Assembly: GCA_037045585.1 (NCBI GenBank)
Contig: JBAOIR010000036.1
Coordinates: 186,001 to 250,000, forward strand
Direction: 5' to 3'
DNA: 64,000 nucleotides
Origin: SSF14 sp037045585
Lineage (GTDB): Bacteria; Actinomycetota; Acidimicrobiia; Acidimicrobiales; Microtrichaceae
Below are positions 8,093 through 16,487 of the stretch, one piece after another. Below the pieces are notes generated by a model, which saw only the letters and a list, made by a program, of their open reading frames with translations, was not told the DNA's origin and searched no databases. Position 1 is the first letter of the stretch; the number at the start of each line of letters is the position of its first letter. Position numbers and translations under genes: made by a program.

Positions 8093-8956
8093 ATGTTCGG
8101 TTCGTTCTCCCTCCGACGCGCGGTCACCGCTGCGATCGCCGTCGCCGCGCTCGGCTCGGCCTGCGCCGCCCCGCCGCCCGTCGGCAAGTTCGCCGACCTC
8201 GACCAGCGGGTCGAGCGCATCGACGACCTCACCTACGGGGCGGCGATCGACGAGTTCGGTGATCTGGAGACGCTCGACCTCACGATGTTCCGCCCGACCG
8301 CCGGCGATGAGCCCCGGCCGGCCATCGTGTTCATCCACAGCGGTGCATTCACGGGTGGATACCGCAGCGAGCAGGATTCGATGGCCCAGGAGTTCGCCGA
8401 GCGCGGCTACGTCACGGTGACGATCACCTACCGCCTGCACGAGGGCGCGTGGATCTGGTTCAACTCGCCGTCCGACGTCGCACTCGGCGCTGCCCGCAAC
8501 GCCCGTCACGATGCCCAGGCCGCCGTCCGTTTCCTGCGGGCCAACGCAGGGGAGTACGGCATCGATCCCGGTCGCATCGGTGCGGTCGGCTACTCGGCCG
8601 GTGCGATCACGGCGATCGGCGTCGGTCAGCATCCCGAGGATCCCGGCGACAGCGGGACCCCTGGTGTCTCGTCGAAGATCTGCCTCGCCGTCTCCCTCTC
8701 GGGGATCGCGGTCGAGGGTGACATCGAGGCCGACGACGCCCCGGTCCTGATGTTCCACGGCGGCGACGACTTCATCGTCCCGGTCTCGTATGCCCGCCAG
8801 TCGGCGTGGAAGGCCGCTGTCGCCAAGCGATTGGTCGACTACGTCGAGTTCCCCAAGATCGGCCACACCGTGCCGCAGCAGCGGGGCAAGGAGCTCACGC
8901 CGGAGCTGGTGCGGGTACTGCGGGAGTACCTCGTCGAGAAGCCACCCTGCGTCTGA
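8093..8956 (+). CDS. Alpha/beta-hydrolase lipoprotein (esterase-like)
   Basis: A 287-residue alpha/beta hydrolase. The N-terminus is a lipoprotein signal (LRRAVTAAIAVAALGSAC, lipobox Cys near residue 24). The oxyanion-hole region is IVFIHSGAFTGGY (HGGG/HSGA variant), the nucleophile elbow is GYSAG, the Asp lies in LMFHGGDDFIVP and the His in KIGHTVP near the end. This is the layout of carboxylesterase/BD-FAE-like hydrolases. It probably acts outside the cytoplasmic membrane on an ester; the substrate is not known. The ATG follows the hairpin directly, so initiation may depend on hairpin melting or the true start may be slightly downstream. Confidence 0.82.
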   Translation: MFGSFSLRRAVTAAIAVAALGSACAAPPPVGKFADLDQRVERIDDLTYGAAIDEFGDLETLDLTMFRPTAGDEPRPAIVFIHSGAFTGGYRSEQDSMAQEFAERGYVTVTITYRLHEGAWIWFNSPSDVALGAARNARHDAQAAVRFLRANAGEYGIDPGRIGAVGYSAGAITAIGVGQHPEDPGDSGTPGVSSKICLAVSLSGIAVEGDIEADDAPVLMFHGGDDFIVPVSYARQSAWKAAVAKRLVDYVEFPKIGHTVPQQRGKELTPELVRVLREYLVEKPPCV

Positions 8957-9014
8957 CCAGGAGAGATCGCGGCGTGACGTCGCGTCGGCGTCCGATGGCT
9001 GCACAATCATCGTC

Positions 9015-9770
9015 ATGCAACGACGCACCCGCTTCGCCGCCCTCCTCCTGGTGGGCACCCTGCTCCTGGTCACCAGCGCCTGCAACAAGTACGGCTACGA
9101 GGCGCACATCGACGACGTACAGATCCTCGATTCGCACGTGACGGTCACCGGGTGGCTCCGCGACCCCTTCGTCGCCAAGCGACCGATGGAGTGTGCGGAG
9201 GTGTGGCAGATCCTCGACGGTGGTTCGCCCACCAAGTCGTCGGACTGCGTGAACCAGCAGCGGCGCCCCGACCTCGACGCCGTTCGCGGTGAGGCCAGTT
9301 TCGGCTTCTCCCTCACGGCCTGGCGCCTCAAGAAGGGTCGTCACGAGATGTGCGTCCAGATCGTTCCCGCCAACGCTGCGGTGCCGTCGGGTTCGCTCGA
9401 CTGCCGCACCTTCGACGTGAAGTTCGATCAGGAGCCCGCCTCCAACTTCGACGGTGCGTCCGTCGACAACGGCGTGCTCACGGCCGAGGCATGGGTCAAG
9501 GAGGTCAAGCTCACGTCGAGTCAGGGCCTGTACCACCCGACCTGGAAGCTCGACGGGCAATGGATCCGCGCCGGCCACACCGGCGCCGTCCTCACCCTCG
9601 TCGATCGCCCTGACGTGGTCGCCGCCGTCGGTTTCGGTCAGGGCTATCGGATCTCGATCCCCGTCGATCCCGGCATCCACCGCATCTGCCTCGGGAGCGA
9701 CGACGGGTTCGGGGGCTTCGGAGACGCCGGCACGACCGATGCCATGTGTCGGTCGGTCGTCGCTCCGTAG
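9015..9770 (+). CDS. Uncharacterised lipoprotein with two repeated domains
   Basis: A 251-residue protein with a clear lipoprotein signal (RRTRFAALLLVGTLLLVTSAC). After it, two similar beta-rich segments can be seen: one from ~residue 30 (VQILDSHVTVTGWLRDPF ... HEMCVQIVPANAA) and one from ~residue 150 (GVLTAEAWVKEVKL ... HRICLGSDDGFG), each ending in a Cys-containing strand. This resembles repeats found in actinobacterial secreted proteins with HxxC strand ends. I do not recognise a named family. Lies 58 bases after the hydrolase on the same strand. Confidence 0.7.
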   Translation: MQRRTRFAALLLVGTLLLVTSACNKYGYEAHIDDVQILDSHVTVTGWLRDPFVAKRPMECAEVWQILDGGSPTKSSDCVNQQRRPDLDAVRGEASFGFSLTAWRLKKGRHEMCVQIVPANAAVPSGSLDCRTFDVKFDQEPASNFDGASVDNGVLTAEAWVKEVKLTSSQGLYHPTWKLDGQWIRAGHTGAVLTLVDRPDVVAAVGFGQGYRISIPVDPGIHRICLGSDDGFGGFGDAGTTDAMCRSVVAP

Positions 9771-9784
9771 CCGACGGGGCGGAG

Positions 9785-10369
9785 TCAGTCGAAGACGATC
9801 GCCACGAGCGCCACGGTGGCATGCTCGCGGATGACCTCGGTGTCGAGATCGGGCTCGAAGATGTGCCGCAGGAACCCGGCGAAGAGCTGTCCGATCAGCA
9901 TCTGGGCCACCGCCTCGGGCTCGTTCGCCTCGGGCAGCGAGATCCTGAGCCACTCGGTGAGGCCGGGGCCGATGACGTCGAGCAGGTCCTTGCCCACGGG
10001 CAGCACCATGGCCTCGCCGCGGAGGCCCTCCCCGAGCAGCACGCGCCAGACGGGCTCCTCCGCCAACGCCCCCTCCCAGATCTCCCGGAACATACGTTCC
10101 AGTCGATCGGGGGCGGGGAGTGACGGGTCGATCTCGGGGATCTCGGCGAGCCGGGCACCGTATTGCCGTTCGTCGACGACGGCCGCCACGAGGGCATCCT
10201 TCGAGTCGAAGTAGTGGTAGATGGCCGCGACGTTGAGACCGCACTCCTTGGCCAGCATCCGCATGGACATGCCGGACGCACCGTTGGCGGCGATGAGTCC
10301 GAGCGCGACATCCAAGATGTGCTCCCGTTGGTTGGGACGAGCGGCGGTGGCGGTGGGTGGCGGGCTCAA
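9785..10369 (-). CDS. TetR-family transcriptional regulator
   Basis: A 194-residue one-component repressor. The N-terminal helix-turn-helix is clear: REHILDVALGLIAANGASG then MSMRMLAKECGLNVAAIYHY and FDSKDALVAAV. The C-terminal ligand-binding part is helical and unassigned. It begins 33 bases after the P450 stop on the same strand, so it is probably cotranscribed with the P450 and may sense that enzyme's substrate or product. Confidence 0.9.
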   Translation of the reverse strand: MSPPPTATAARPNQREHILDVALGLIAANGASGMSMRMLAKECGLNVAAIYHYFDSKDALVAAVVDERQYGARLAEIPEIDPSLPAPDRLERMFREIWEGALAEEPVWRVLLGEGLRGEAMVLPVGKDLLDVIGPGLTEWLRISLPEANEPEAVAQMLIGQLFAGFLRHIFEPDLDTEVIREHATVALVAIVFD

Positions 10370-10402
10370 GTGGTCCAGTCTGGTCGGTCGCGGCCGAGAC
10401 CG

Positions 10403-11731
10403 TCAGGAATGGTCGACGGGACATCCACCGGCGGTGAAGGTGGCAGGCATGTGCTGGAGTGCGAGCACCAGCGACGACTCGCCGCGGGGGATCGGCGCAC
10501 CCTCCGTGATCTGGATGTCGGGCAGGCGGGTCAACAGCTCCTGGAACACCAGCTTGACCTCCATGCGGGCGAGGTTGGCGCCGAGGCAGAAGTGGGGGCC
10601 GATGCCGAACGCGAGGTGCGGGTTGACGTCGCGTTCGAAGTCCAGGACGTCGGGGTTGTCGAGGGCTCGTTCGTCGCGGTTGGCGGAGGGGTACAGCATG
10701 AGGACGCGGTCGCCCTTCTTGAGGTCGGTGCCGCGGTAGGTGTGGTCCTCAGTGACGGTGCGGATGAAGCCGAGCACGGGGGAGACGTAGCGGATGAGCT
10801 CGTCCACGGCGCGATCCATGAAGTCGTCGACGTCGAGGTTGTCGAGCATCAGCTTCTTCTGGTCCGGGAACTGGCTCAGCGCCAACATGCCGCCGGAGAT
10901 GGCGTTGCGGGTGGTCTCGTTGCCGGCAACCATGAGCACGGCCAAGAAGGCGAACAGCTCGTCGTCGCTGAGCGAGCTCTTCTCGCGCATGGCGGCGATG
11001 GTTGCCTCGTCGACGCCCTGATAGGCCTTGAACTCCTTCTCGAGGGCGCCGTCGTCGTACGCCTGCGTGAGGATGGAGATGAGATCGTTCTGGGGGTTGG
11101 CGCGCCGCTCGGCGATCAGCGAGATGCACATTCCGGCGAACTCGCCGAACGCCTCGGCGGCAGCGAGGAGGACGGGGTCGTCGCCTTCGGTGTGCCCGTC
11201 GCCGGCCATCATGTTGTCGGACCAGCGGTACATGTTCATGCGCAGCTCGGGGTCGAGGCCCATGAGCTCGCAGATGATGATGAGCGGCACGTGGATGGCG
11301 AACTGCTCGACGAAGTCGATCTCGCCCTGGTCGACGATGCCGTCGATGATCTCATTCGCGAGGTCGCGAACGTGGGGCATCATGTCGCGGACGCGGCGCG
11401 GGGTGAATCCGGCGTTGATCAGGCGCCGGGTGGCGACGTGCTCGGGACCGTCGAGGGTGATGATCGACATGTCGCCGGCGATCTTGGGCCGGACGCCGAA
11501 ACCCGAGATGTACAGCTGGTTGTCCCGGCTGATGTGGAACACGTCCTCGTGCCGAGGGGCGATGTAGAAGTCGTTGTGGGCGTCGTAGTGCAGCGTGTCG
11601 AGGTCGCGTAGCGCGGCGTACATGTCCCAGGGGTCGTCGAACACCCCGGGATCGGTGAAGTCGATGGCGTCGAGGTCGACGGCCTTGCGGTCACGGTTGG
11701 GGCTGGACGGCGTGAAGACAGGCGTGCTCAT
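10403..11731 (-). CDS. Cytochrome P450 monooxygenase
   Basis: A 442-residue soluble P450. The haem-binding loop is FGIGPHFCLGANLARME with the proximal Cys at about residue 374; the I-helix oxygen-activation motif is MVAGNETTRNAISGG; the K-helix ExxR is replaced in the usual position by DELIRYVSPV, and the meander has PSANRDERAL. CYP125/CYP142-like actinobacterial enzymes that attack steroid or lipid side chains have this look, but the substrate is not proven. No ferredoxin gene is adjacent. A TetR gene follows. Confidence 0.93.
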   Translation of the reverse strand: MSTPVFTPSSPNRDRKAVDLDAIDFTDPGVFDDPWDMYAALRDLDTLHYDAHNDFYIAPRHEDVFHISRDNQLYISGFGVRPKIAGDMSIITLDGPEHVATRRLINAGFTPRRVRDMMPHVRDLANEIIDGIVDQGEIDFVEQFAIHVPLIIICELMGLDPELRMNMYRWSDNMMAGDGHTEGDDPVLLAAAEAFGEFAGMCISLIAERRANPQNDLISILTQAYDDGALEKEFKAYQGVDEATIAAMREKSSLSDDELFAFLAVLMVAGNETTRNAISGGMLALSQFPDQKKLMLDNLDVDDFMDRAVDELIRYVSPVLGFIRTVTEDHTYRGTDLKKGDRVLMLYPSANRDERALDNPDVLDFERDVNPHLAFGIGPHFCLGANLARMEVKLVFQELLTRLPDIQITEGAPIPRGESSLVLALQHMPATFTAGGCPVDHS

Positions 11732-11833
11732 GCGGCCACTGTAACCAATTGAACGTTCGTTGAAGAGACCGGACGGCGAAAAAAGAGTCGAAGGTCCCGA
11801 GCTCGAGGTCTCGAGCTCGAGGTGCCGCCGACG

Positions 11834-12337
11834 TCAGTCGTTGGCGGCGATCCCCGGCTCGAGCGGAGCGCCCTCGGCGGTGACCTGATCCTTCAGCGCC
11901 ACGAAGGTCACCTGCAGTTGCTGCAGGGCCTGCTGCAGCACCTGCTCGTTCTCGCCGAACTCCTTGCCGATCCGGTCGAGCACGGCCCGCAGCGCCTCGA
12001 TGGCGACGGTGGCCTCGACGAAGTTGGGCGGGTTCTCGCCGAGGTGGATCGCGGCCAACTCGTAGATGCCCATCAGGTGGTTGGCGATGATCTCCGCCGC
12101 CGGCACCGACAGCATCTCCTGGCGGACCCGACTCATCTCGGCGAGCATCTGCGTCGCCTCCTGCACCTGCTCGGGCGTGAGCTGGTCGATGTCGATCCCG
12201 GCCTCGGCGAGGGCCTGGCGCAACTCGGGCGGCGGGGTCCCGGCGCCGGCCGTGCCGCCCTGCGGATTGGCGGCGGTGACGTCGGCGGGGGAGGTACGGG
12301 AGACGGGGCGTTCCCCGTCGGGGGTCCAGAGGCTCAC
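11834..12337 (-). CDS. DUF1844-type protein beside infC
   Basis: A 167-residue acidic protein. The start, MSLWTPDGERPV, and the core PAAEIIANHLMGIYELAAIHLGENPPNFVEATVAIEAL match the DUF1844 family as I remember it, which in actinobacteria sits next to infC. The helical second half ends in a Gln-rich LQQALQQLQVTFVALKDQV. No catalytic residues are evident. It diverges from infC. The role is unknown; a link with translation is suggested only by position. Confidence 0.75.
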   Translation of the reverse strand: MSLWTPDGERPVSRTSPADVTAANPQGGTAGAGTPPPELRQALAEAGIDIDQLTPEQVQEATQMLAEMSRVRQEMLSVPAAEIIANHLMGIYELAAIHLGENPPNFVEATVAIEALRAVLDRIGKEFGENEQVLQQALQQLQVTFVALKDQVTAEGAPLEPGIAAND

Positions 12338-12629
12338 GAAACTGTCCTTCGGGTGGTGGGTGCTGGTACTCTACCCGGGACAACTGAATGGAAAGCGGGC
12401 TGGCCCACGTGCCGAGCCCCACCTGGCCACCAACCCAGCCTCCGGGCCGAACCCGTGCGTCCAGCGTCGATGATCGTGAAGCCCGCCCCTGGGCAACTCT
12501 CGAACATGAGAGCCAGTGGCGGTTCCTTGGCGGATGTCGGCGTTTCCGGCATCCGCCGTCGTCGTTTTTCGACCACGGCAGGCGCTTCAGGAGTCACCCA
12601 CAGCAAACGAACGTCGAAAGGACGTGCCA
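12338..12629. other. infC leader and divergent promoter region
   Basis: About 290 bases without a supportable gene between the DUF1844-type gene and infC. In actinobacteria such infC leaders are long and can be regulatory. I see a C/G-rich segment with short self-complementary patches (around 12541-12575) but no terminator with a T-run and no recognisable riboswitch. Confidence 0.45.
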
Positions 12630-13379
12630 TTGAGGGATGAACGGTCATAGCACCGCCACCACACACTGACGAGCCCCGCATCAACGATCGGATCCGTGCC
12701 CGCGAGGTACGGCTCATCGGTCAAGACGGCGCTCAGCTGGGCATCAAGGCCCTTCCCGAAGCCCTGTCCATCGCGAGCGGCGGAACTGGACCTGGTGGAG
12801 GTGGCCGACATGGCCAACCCGCCGGTCTGCAAGGTCATGGACTACGGGAAGTACAAGTTCGAGGCGCAGCAGCGGGCCAAGGAATCCAGGAAGAAAGCCA
12901 CGAACATCGTGGTCAAGGAGATGAAGTACCGCCCCAAGATCGGCGGCGGCGACTTCGACACCAAGACCCGCAAGGTGGAGCAGTTCCTGGGCGAAGGCCA
13001 CAAGGTCAAGATCACGATCATGTTCCGTGGCCGTGAGATGCAGCATCCGGAACTGGGTCGCAAGATCCTCGACCGGGTGGCCGAGATGGTGAGCGATGTT
13101 GGTCGGGTCGAGATCTTCCCCAAGCAGGACGGTCGAAACATGACCATGGTCCTCGGACCCGACAAGAAGGCCCAGGCCGCCGCCATCAAGCGGGCCCAGG
13201 TCGAAGCAGCCGAAGCCGCGGAGGCGGCCGGCGACACGGCTGGTGACACCGAGGTCGACGACGTCGTCGACACCACGATCACCGATGCCGACTCCACACC
13301 GGTCGCCGACGAGTCGGTCGAGCCGGACGACGCAAGCCCGGCCGACGCAGCGCCGGACGAAGCAACGAAGGAAACGTGA
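12630..13379 (+). CDS. infC: Translation initiation factor IF-3, frameshifted at the 5' end
   Basis: IF-3 binds the 30S subunit and checks start-codon pairing. The N-terminal domain is readable as EPRINDRIRAREVRLIG then IKALPEALSIA, and after a missing base near 12776 continues as AAELDLVEVADMANPPVCKV. The C-terminal domain (KEMKYRPKIGGGDFDTK, KVKITIMFRGREMQHPELG, RNMTMVLGP) is intact. A ~55-residue acidic Ala/Asp/Glu tail extends it, common in actinobacteria. The start is unresolved: AAAGGA at 12617 precedes ATT/TTG at 12629-12632, but the frame needs another missing base near 12646. Unusual starts (ATT, ATC) are normal for infC. Confidence 0.92.
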
Positions 13380-13383
13380 CGAC

Positions 13384-13578
13384 ATGCCCAAGATGAAGAC
13401 CCACCGTGGCGCCAAGAAGCGCTTCAAGGTGACCGGGACCGGCAAGATCATGCGCCGCCAGGTCAACCGCGCCCACATCCTCGAGAAGAAGGCGTCGAAG
13501 CGCACCCGTCGGCTCGCCGGCGAGGTCGAACTCCCCAAGGGCGACAAGGCCCGCGTCCGTCGCCAACTCGGCATCTGA
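13384..13578 (+). CDS. rpmI: 50S ribosomal protein L35
   Basis: A 64-residue very basic protein with the L35 signature MPKMKTHRGAKKRFKVTGTG and the internal HILEKKASKRTRRL. It starts four bases after the infC stop and belongs to the infC-rpmI-rplT ribosomal operon. Confidence 0.97.
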   Translation: MPKMKTHRGAKKRFKVTGTGKIMRRQVNRAHILEKKASKRTRRLAGEVELPKGDKARVRRQLGI

Positions 13579-13611
13579 CACCACCCCAACTAGTTCAAGA
13601 GGAGATCCCCT

Positions 13612-13983
13612 ATGGCACGCGTCAAGGGTGGCGTTCACGCCAAGAAGAAGCACAAGGCAGTACTGGTTCGCGCCAAGGGCCACTACGGCAACCGCAGCCG
13701 CACGTTCCGCGCGGCGAACGAGTCGGTCATGCACGCGCTGCAGTACAGCTACCGCGACCGTCGCGCTCGCAAGGGCGAGATGCGTCGACTGTGGATCCAG
13801 CGCATCAACGCTGCCTGCCGTCTGAACGACATCAGTTACAGCCGGTTCATCAACGGGCTCAAGAAGGCCGAGATCGAGATCGACCGTAAGTCGCTCGCCG
13901 ACCTCGCCGTGACCGACCCGGCGGCATTCGCCGGTCTCGTGGCCGCCGCCAAGGCCGGCCTCGACAGCGCAGCTGCGAACTAG
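13612..13983 (+). CDS. rplT: 50S ribosomal protein L20
   Basis: A 123-residue protein with the L20 signatures MARVKGGVHAKKKHKAVL, AKGHYGNRSRTFRAANE and RDRRARKGEMRRLWIQRINA. L20 binds 23S rRNA early in 50S assembly. A good RBS (AAGAGGAGAT) precedes the ATG. Third gene of the infC operon. It ends 36 bases before the methyltransferase gene, the same order as in mycobacteria (infC-rpmI-rplT-tsnR). Confidence 0.97.
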   Translation: MARVKGGVHAKKKHKAVLVRAKGHYGNRSRTFRAANESVMHALQYSYRDRRARKGEMRRLWIQRINAACRLNDISYSRFINGLKKAEIEIDRKSLADLAVTDPAAFAGLVAAAKAGLDSAAAN

Positions 13984-14019
13984 CCGTCGCCGCTGCCGCG
14001 AGCTGATCTCGTCACACCG

Positions 14020-14814
14020 ATGGAACTGAGCGCTTCGAACGCTCGGATCAAGCAACTGCGGCGCCTCTCGGGGCGCCGCAGTTCACGTTCCGACGAGGGC
14101 GTCTTCGTGATCGAGGGCGCGGTGCTGGTGCGCGAGGCGATCGCCGCCGGCGTCGACATCGAGGCGGTCTTCGTCGATGTCGCCCGTGGGGGTCTCGTCG
14201 CCGAGTTCGGCGAACTCCATCCCGACGTCTGGACGGTCGCCGAGGGAGTGCTCGCCTCGGTCCTGCCGGCTGTCAGTGCCCAACCCGTCGGGGCCGTCGC
14301 GTCGACCACGCTCGAACGCCCCGTCGACGACCTCGTCGTGGCGGCGGTCGATTCCGGACGGCCCGTGCTGGTGCTCGTCGACGTCGCCGACCCCGGCAAC
14401 GTGGGCACCCTGCTCCGTGCTGCCGAGAGCTCGGGCTGTGGTGGTGTTGTGCTCGCTGGTTCGGGCGTCGATCTCTACAACCCCAAGGTCGTGCGGGCGA
14501 CAGCCGGTTCGCTCTTCCGGCTGCCGGTTGCGACGGCGCCTGACGTCGGTGCATTGCAGGTCGCGATCGCTGAGCTCGGGGTGCCGATGATCGCCGCGGT
14601 CGCCCGCGACGGTGTGCCCCACCTCGAGGCGCCCCTCGGAGGGCCGGTGGCGATCGTGCTCGGCAACGAAGCTCACGGCCTGTCCGAGGACGTCGTCGCC
14701 GCGTGCGACGCTGCGGTGACCATCACGATGGATGGTCCGGCCGAGTCGCTCAACGTCGCCATGGCCGGCACCGTCCTCTGCTTCGAGGCACTGCGCCGGC
14801 GACGCAACGGGTGA
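14020..14814 (+). CDS. 23S rRNA methyltransferase of the SpoU/TsnR family
   Basis: A 264-residue SPOUT methyltransferase. The N-terminal substrate domain (ARIKQLRRLSGRRSSR then GVFVIEGAVLVREAIAAG) is followed by motif I DVADPGNVGTLLRAAESSG, motif II VLGNEAHGLSED and motif III ITMDGPAESLNVAMAGTVL. Position directly after rplT matches the mycobacterial tsnR gene, whose product methylates ribose in 23S rRNA. A second member of the same superfamily lies at 1886-2708. Whether it gives antibiotic resistance cannot be told. Confidence 0.92.
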   Translation: MELSASNARIKQLRRLSGRRSSRSDEGVFVIEGAVLVREAIAAGVDIEAVFVDVARGGLVAEFGELHPDVWTVAEGVLASVLPAVSAQPVGAVASTTLERPVDDLVVAAVDSGRPVLVLVDVADPGNVGTLLRAAESSGCGGVVLAGSGVDLYNPKVVRATAGSLFRLPVATAPDVGALQVAIAELGVPMIAAVARDGVPHLEAPLGGPVAIVLGNEAHGLSEDVVAACDAAVTITMDGPAESLNVAMAGTVLCFEALRRRRNG

Positions 14815-14827
14815 ACGCGTCGCCGGT

Positions 14828-15397
14828 TCACGGGTGAGCGCGACGCGCCGCAGCGCGCGTCGGGGGTGAGCTCGGCGAGGCTCGCGTACCCGTCGACCGC
14901 CATGATGAGGTCGAGTTCGGCGAGCAGGCACTTGAGCACATGCTCGACGCCGGCCTGGCCTCCGGCCGCGAGACCGTAGGCGTACGGGCGTCCGATCCCG
15001 ACTGCCGTGGCGCCGAGCGCCAGCGCCTTGACGATGTCGGCGCCCGAACGAATGCCCGAATCGAAGATCACCGGTGCGTCGCCTGCCGCGGCGACCACGT
15101 CCGCAAGCAGGTCGATGGCGGGGATGCCGCCGTTGGCCTGACGGCCGCCGTGATTGGAGCAGTAGATGCCGTCGACGCCGTGGTCGATCGCCGTGCGGGT
15201 GTCCTCGGGAGAGTTCACGCCCTTGATCAGGAGCGGCAGCTCGGTGACCGATCGGATCCAGTCGAGGTCGTCCCACGTCATGCCGGGGTTGCCGAACGAG
15301 AACGCCCACAGGCCCGTGGCGGTCTCGATGTCCTCCTCGGGGGTGCGCTCCAGGCGCGAGCGGAACACCGGATCGCTGAAGTAGTTGGCGAGGCAAC
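14828..15397 (-). CDS. FMN-dependent alpha-hydroxyacid oxidase (lactate 2-monooxygenase-like), 3' part
   Basis: The C-terminal half of an FMN alpha-hydroxyacid dehydrogenase, cut at the 5' side by a scaffold join. The visible part starts LANYFSDPVFRSRLERTPEED, then WDDLDWIRSVTELPLLIKGV (FMN-contacting Lys), the active-site YCSNHGGRQANGG with the catalytic His and Arg, FDSGIRSGADIVKALALGA and IGRPYAYGLAAGG. The inserted-looking start is typical of lactate 2-monooxygenase rather than LldD, but mycofactocin-type MftD is also possible. The last ~15 codons are out of frame near 14862. It converges on the tsnR-like gene. Confidence 0.82.
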
Positions 15398-15410
15398 TGC
15401 CCTGGTGCGC
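15392..15410. other. Scaffold join 1: actinobacterial to betaproteobacterial sequence
   Basis: On the minus strand the frame passes from a SpoT-like AHQGS segment straight into the LANYFSDPVF part of an FMN oxidase within a few codons. Neither family contains the other's sequence. The genes and apparent lineage differ on the two sides. Confidence 0.8.
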
Positions 15411-15583
15411 CCCGCCGGGAAAAGAAAAGCGTCGGCGACGCGGTCGATGTCTTCGGGCTTGAGATAGGTGCCGAGCAGTTCCCTCAGCTTTTCCAGCTGA
15501 AGGCGCCGCTCGGTCTCGTAGGCCTCAGCAGTTTGCGGGCCGGGGGATGGCCGAGGAGACTTGCATGTCCGGTCACCCTCCAC
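15398..15583 (-). CDS. spoT: (p)ppGpp synthetase/hydrolase SpoT, first codons only
   Basis: About 60 codons of a SpoT/RelA N-terminus. The recognisable part is LEKLRELLGTYLKPEDIDRV followed by ADAFLF and, one frame over, AHQG, which is the entry to the HD hydrolase domain (compare RxAYxFSxxAHxGQ). The GTG at 15583 is the open-frame start; the exact start is uncertain because of indels. It follows rpoZ by 9 bases, the usual gmk-rpoZ-spoT order of Proteobacteria. The rest of the gene is missing at the join. Confidence 0.75.
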
Positions 15584-15592
15584 GGTGACGGC

Positions 15593-15803
15593 CTATGCCT
15601 GGCCGCGGTTGAGCACTTCCAGCCCCACCTTACACGGCGGCGATCTCGCGCAGCGCGGTGAGGTCGGCTTGTAGCTTTTCGCCTTCGGGCGTAGGGCGAG
15701 GCGCCGATGGTCAATTGGCGGGCGCGATAGGTGGCGGCCAGGGTGAGCTGGAAGCGGTTGGGGGAATTGTTTTCAGGCAGTCTTCAATGGTGATGCGGGC
15801 CAT
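15593..15803 (-). CDS. rpoZ: RNA polymerase omega subunit, frameshifted
   Basis: The start MARITIEDCLKTIP is intact. After an extra-C run the other frames continue NRFQLTLAATYRARQLTIGA, then EGEKLQADLTALREIAA and finally VGLEVLNRGQA before TAG. Together these make the ~68-residue betaproteobacterial omega subunit, which helps assemble the beta-prime subunit and binds ppGpp. At least three indels in 210 bases point to poor sequence, not to a dead gene, since omega is widely kept. Confidence 0.85.
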
Positions 15804-15811
15804 GGTTTTTC

Positions 15812-16439
15812 CTAAGCGTTGTGTTCGATGAGCGAAAAAAGCGCGCGGTGGCGGTCCCGCTGCGAGGCGTAGCGCCGTCGCACCGAGCGCACTACGGTCT
15901 GGAGGTCTTCGGAGGGCCTCCGGCAATTTGTGTTGTTAATAATAACGTAATCGAACTCGTTTACATGGCGCATTTCGGACAGGGCGGCGGCCGTGCGGCG
16001 GGCGATGATGTCGGCGCTGTCCTGGCCGCGGCCGCGCAGGCGCCGGTTCGAGTTCCTCGACCGACGGCGGGCGGGATGAAAATGCCGATGCAGTCCGGAA
16101 AAATCCTGCGCACCTGCTGCGCGCCCTGCATGTCATTTCCAGCAGGATGTATGCCCGGCTTCCAGTCTGTTCGACGATCCAGCGGCGCGAAGTGCCGTAT
16201 AAATTGCCGTGCACCTGGGCGCTTTGAGGGAAATCGCCCCCGTTCGCGCGTGTGGCAGAGGAAGGCCGGCACGTCAACGAAATGGTACTCGCAGCCGTTC
16301 ACCTCGCCCGGCCGTGGCGCGCGGGTGGTGGTCAAACAGAAAAGGCCGAGATGCCCGTATCGCGCTCCAGCAGCAGTTTCACCAGCGTGGTCTTGCCGGC
16401 GCCGGAAGGGGCTGAGACGATGAAAAGGTTTCCACTCAT
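15812..16439 (-). CDS. gmk: Guanylate kinase, frameshifted
   Basis: Phosphorylates GMP to GDP. The P-loop is at the start: MSGNLFIVSAPSGAGKTTLV. Across several frames one reads SAQVHGNLYGTSRRWI (the conserved VHGNLYGTS GMP-binding segment), ILLEMT and GAQQVRRIFPD (ILLEIDWQGAQQVR in the family), then SVEELE, ARRMAAARSEMRHVNEFDYVI and a C-terminal RHRALFSLIEHNA before TAG. Length fits (about 205 codons). At least four indels break it. It precedes rpoZ and spoT as in betaproteobacteria; norZ ends 48 bases upstream on the same strand. Confidence 0.88.
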
Positions 16440-16487
16440 GACGGGATTGTACCGATCCCGGACGGCCGGAGCGATGCCGCGAACGAA

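Noticed and set aside
10163..11611. A 482-residue plus-strand frame opposite the P450 and TetR genes
   Set aside because: It is the antisense of two strongly supported genes and is rich in Asp, Gly and Val as expected from high-GC mirror frames.
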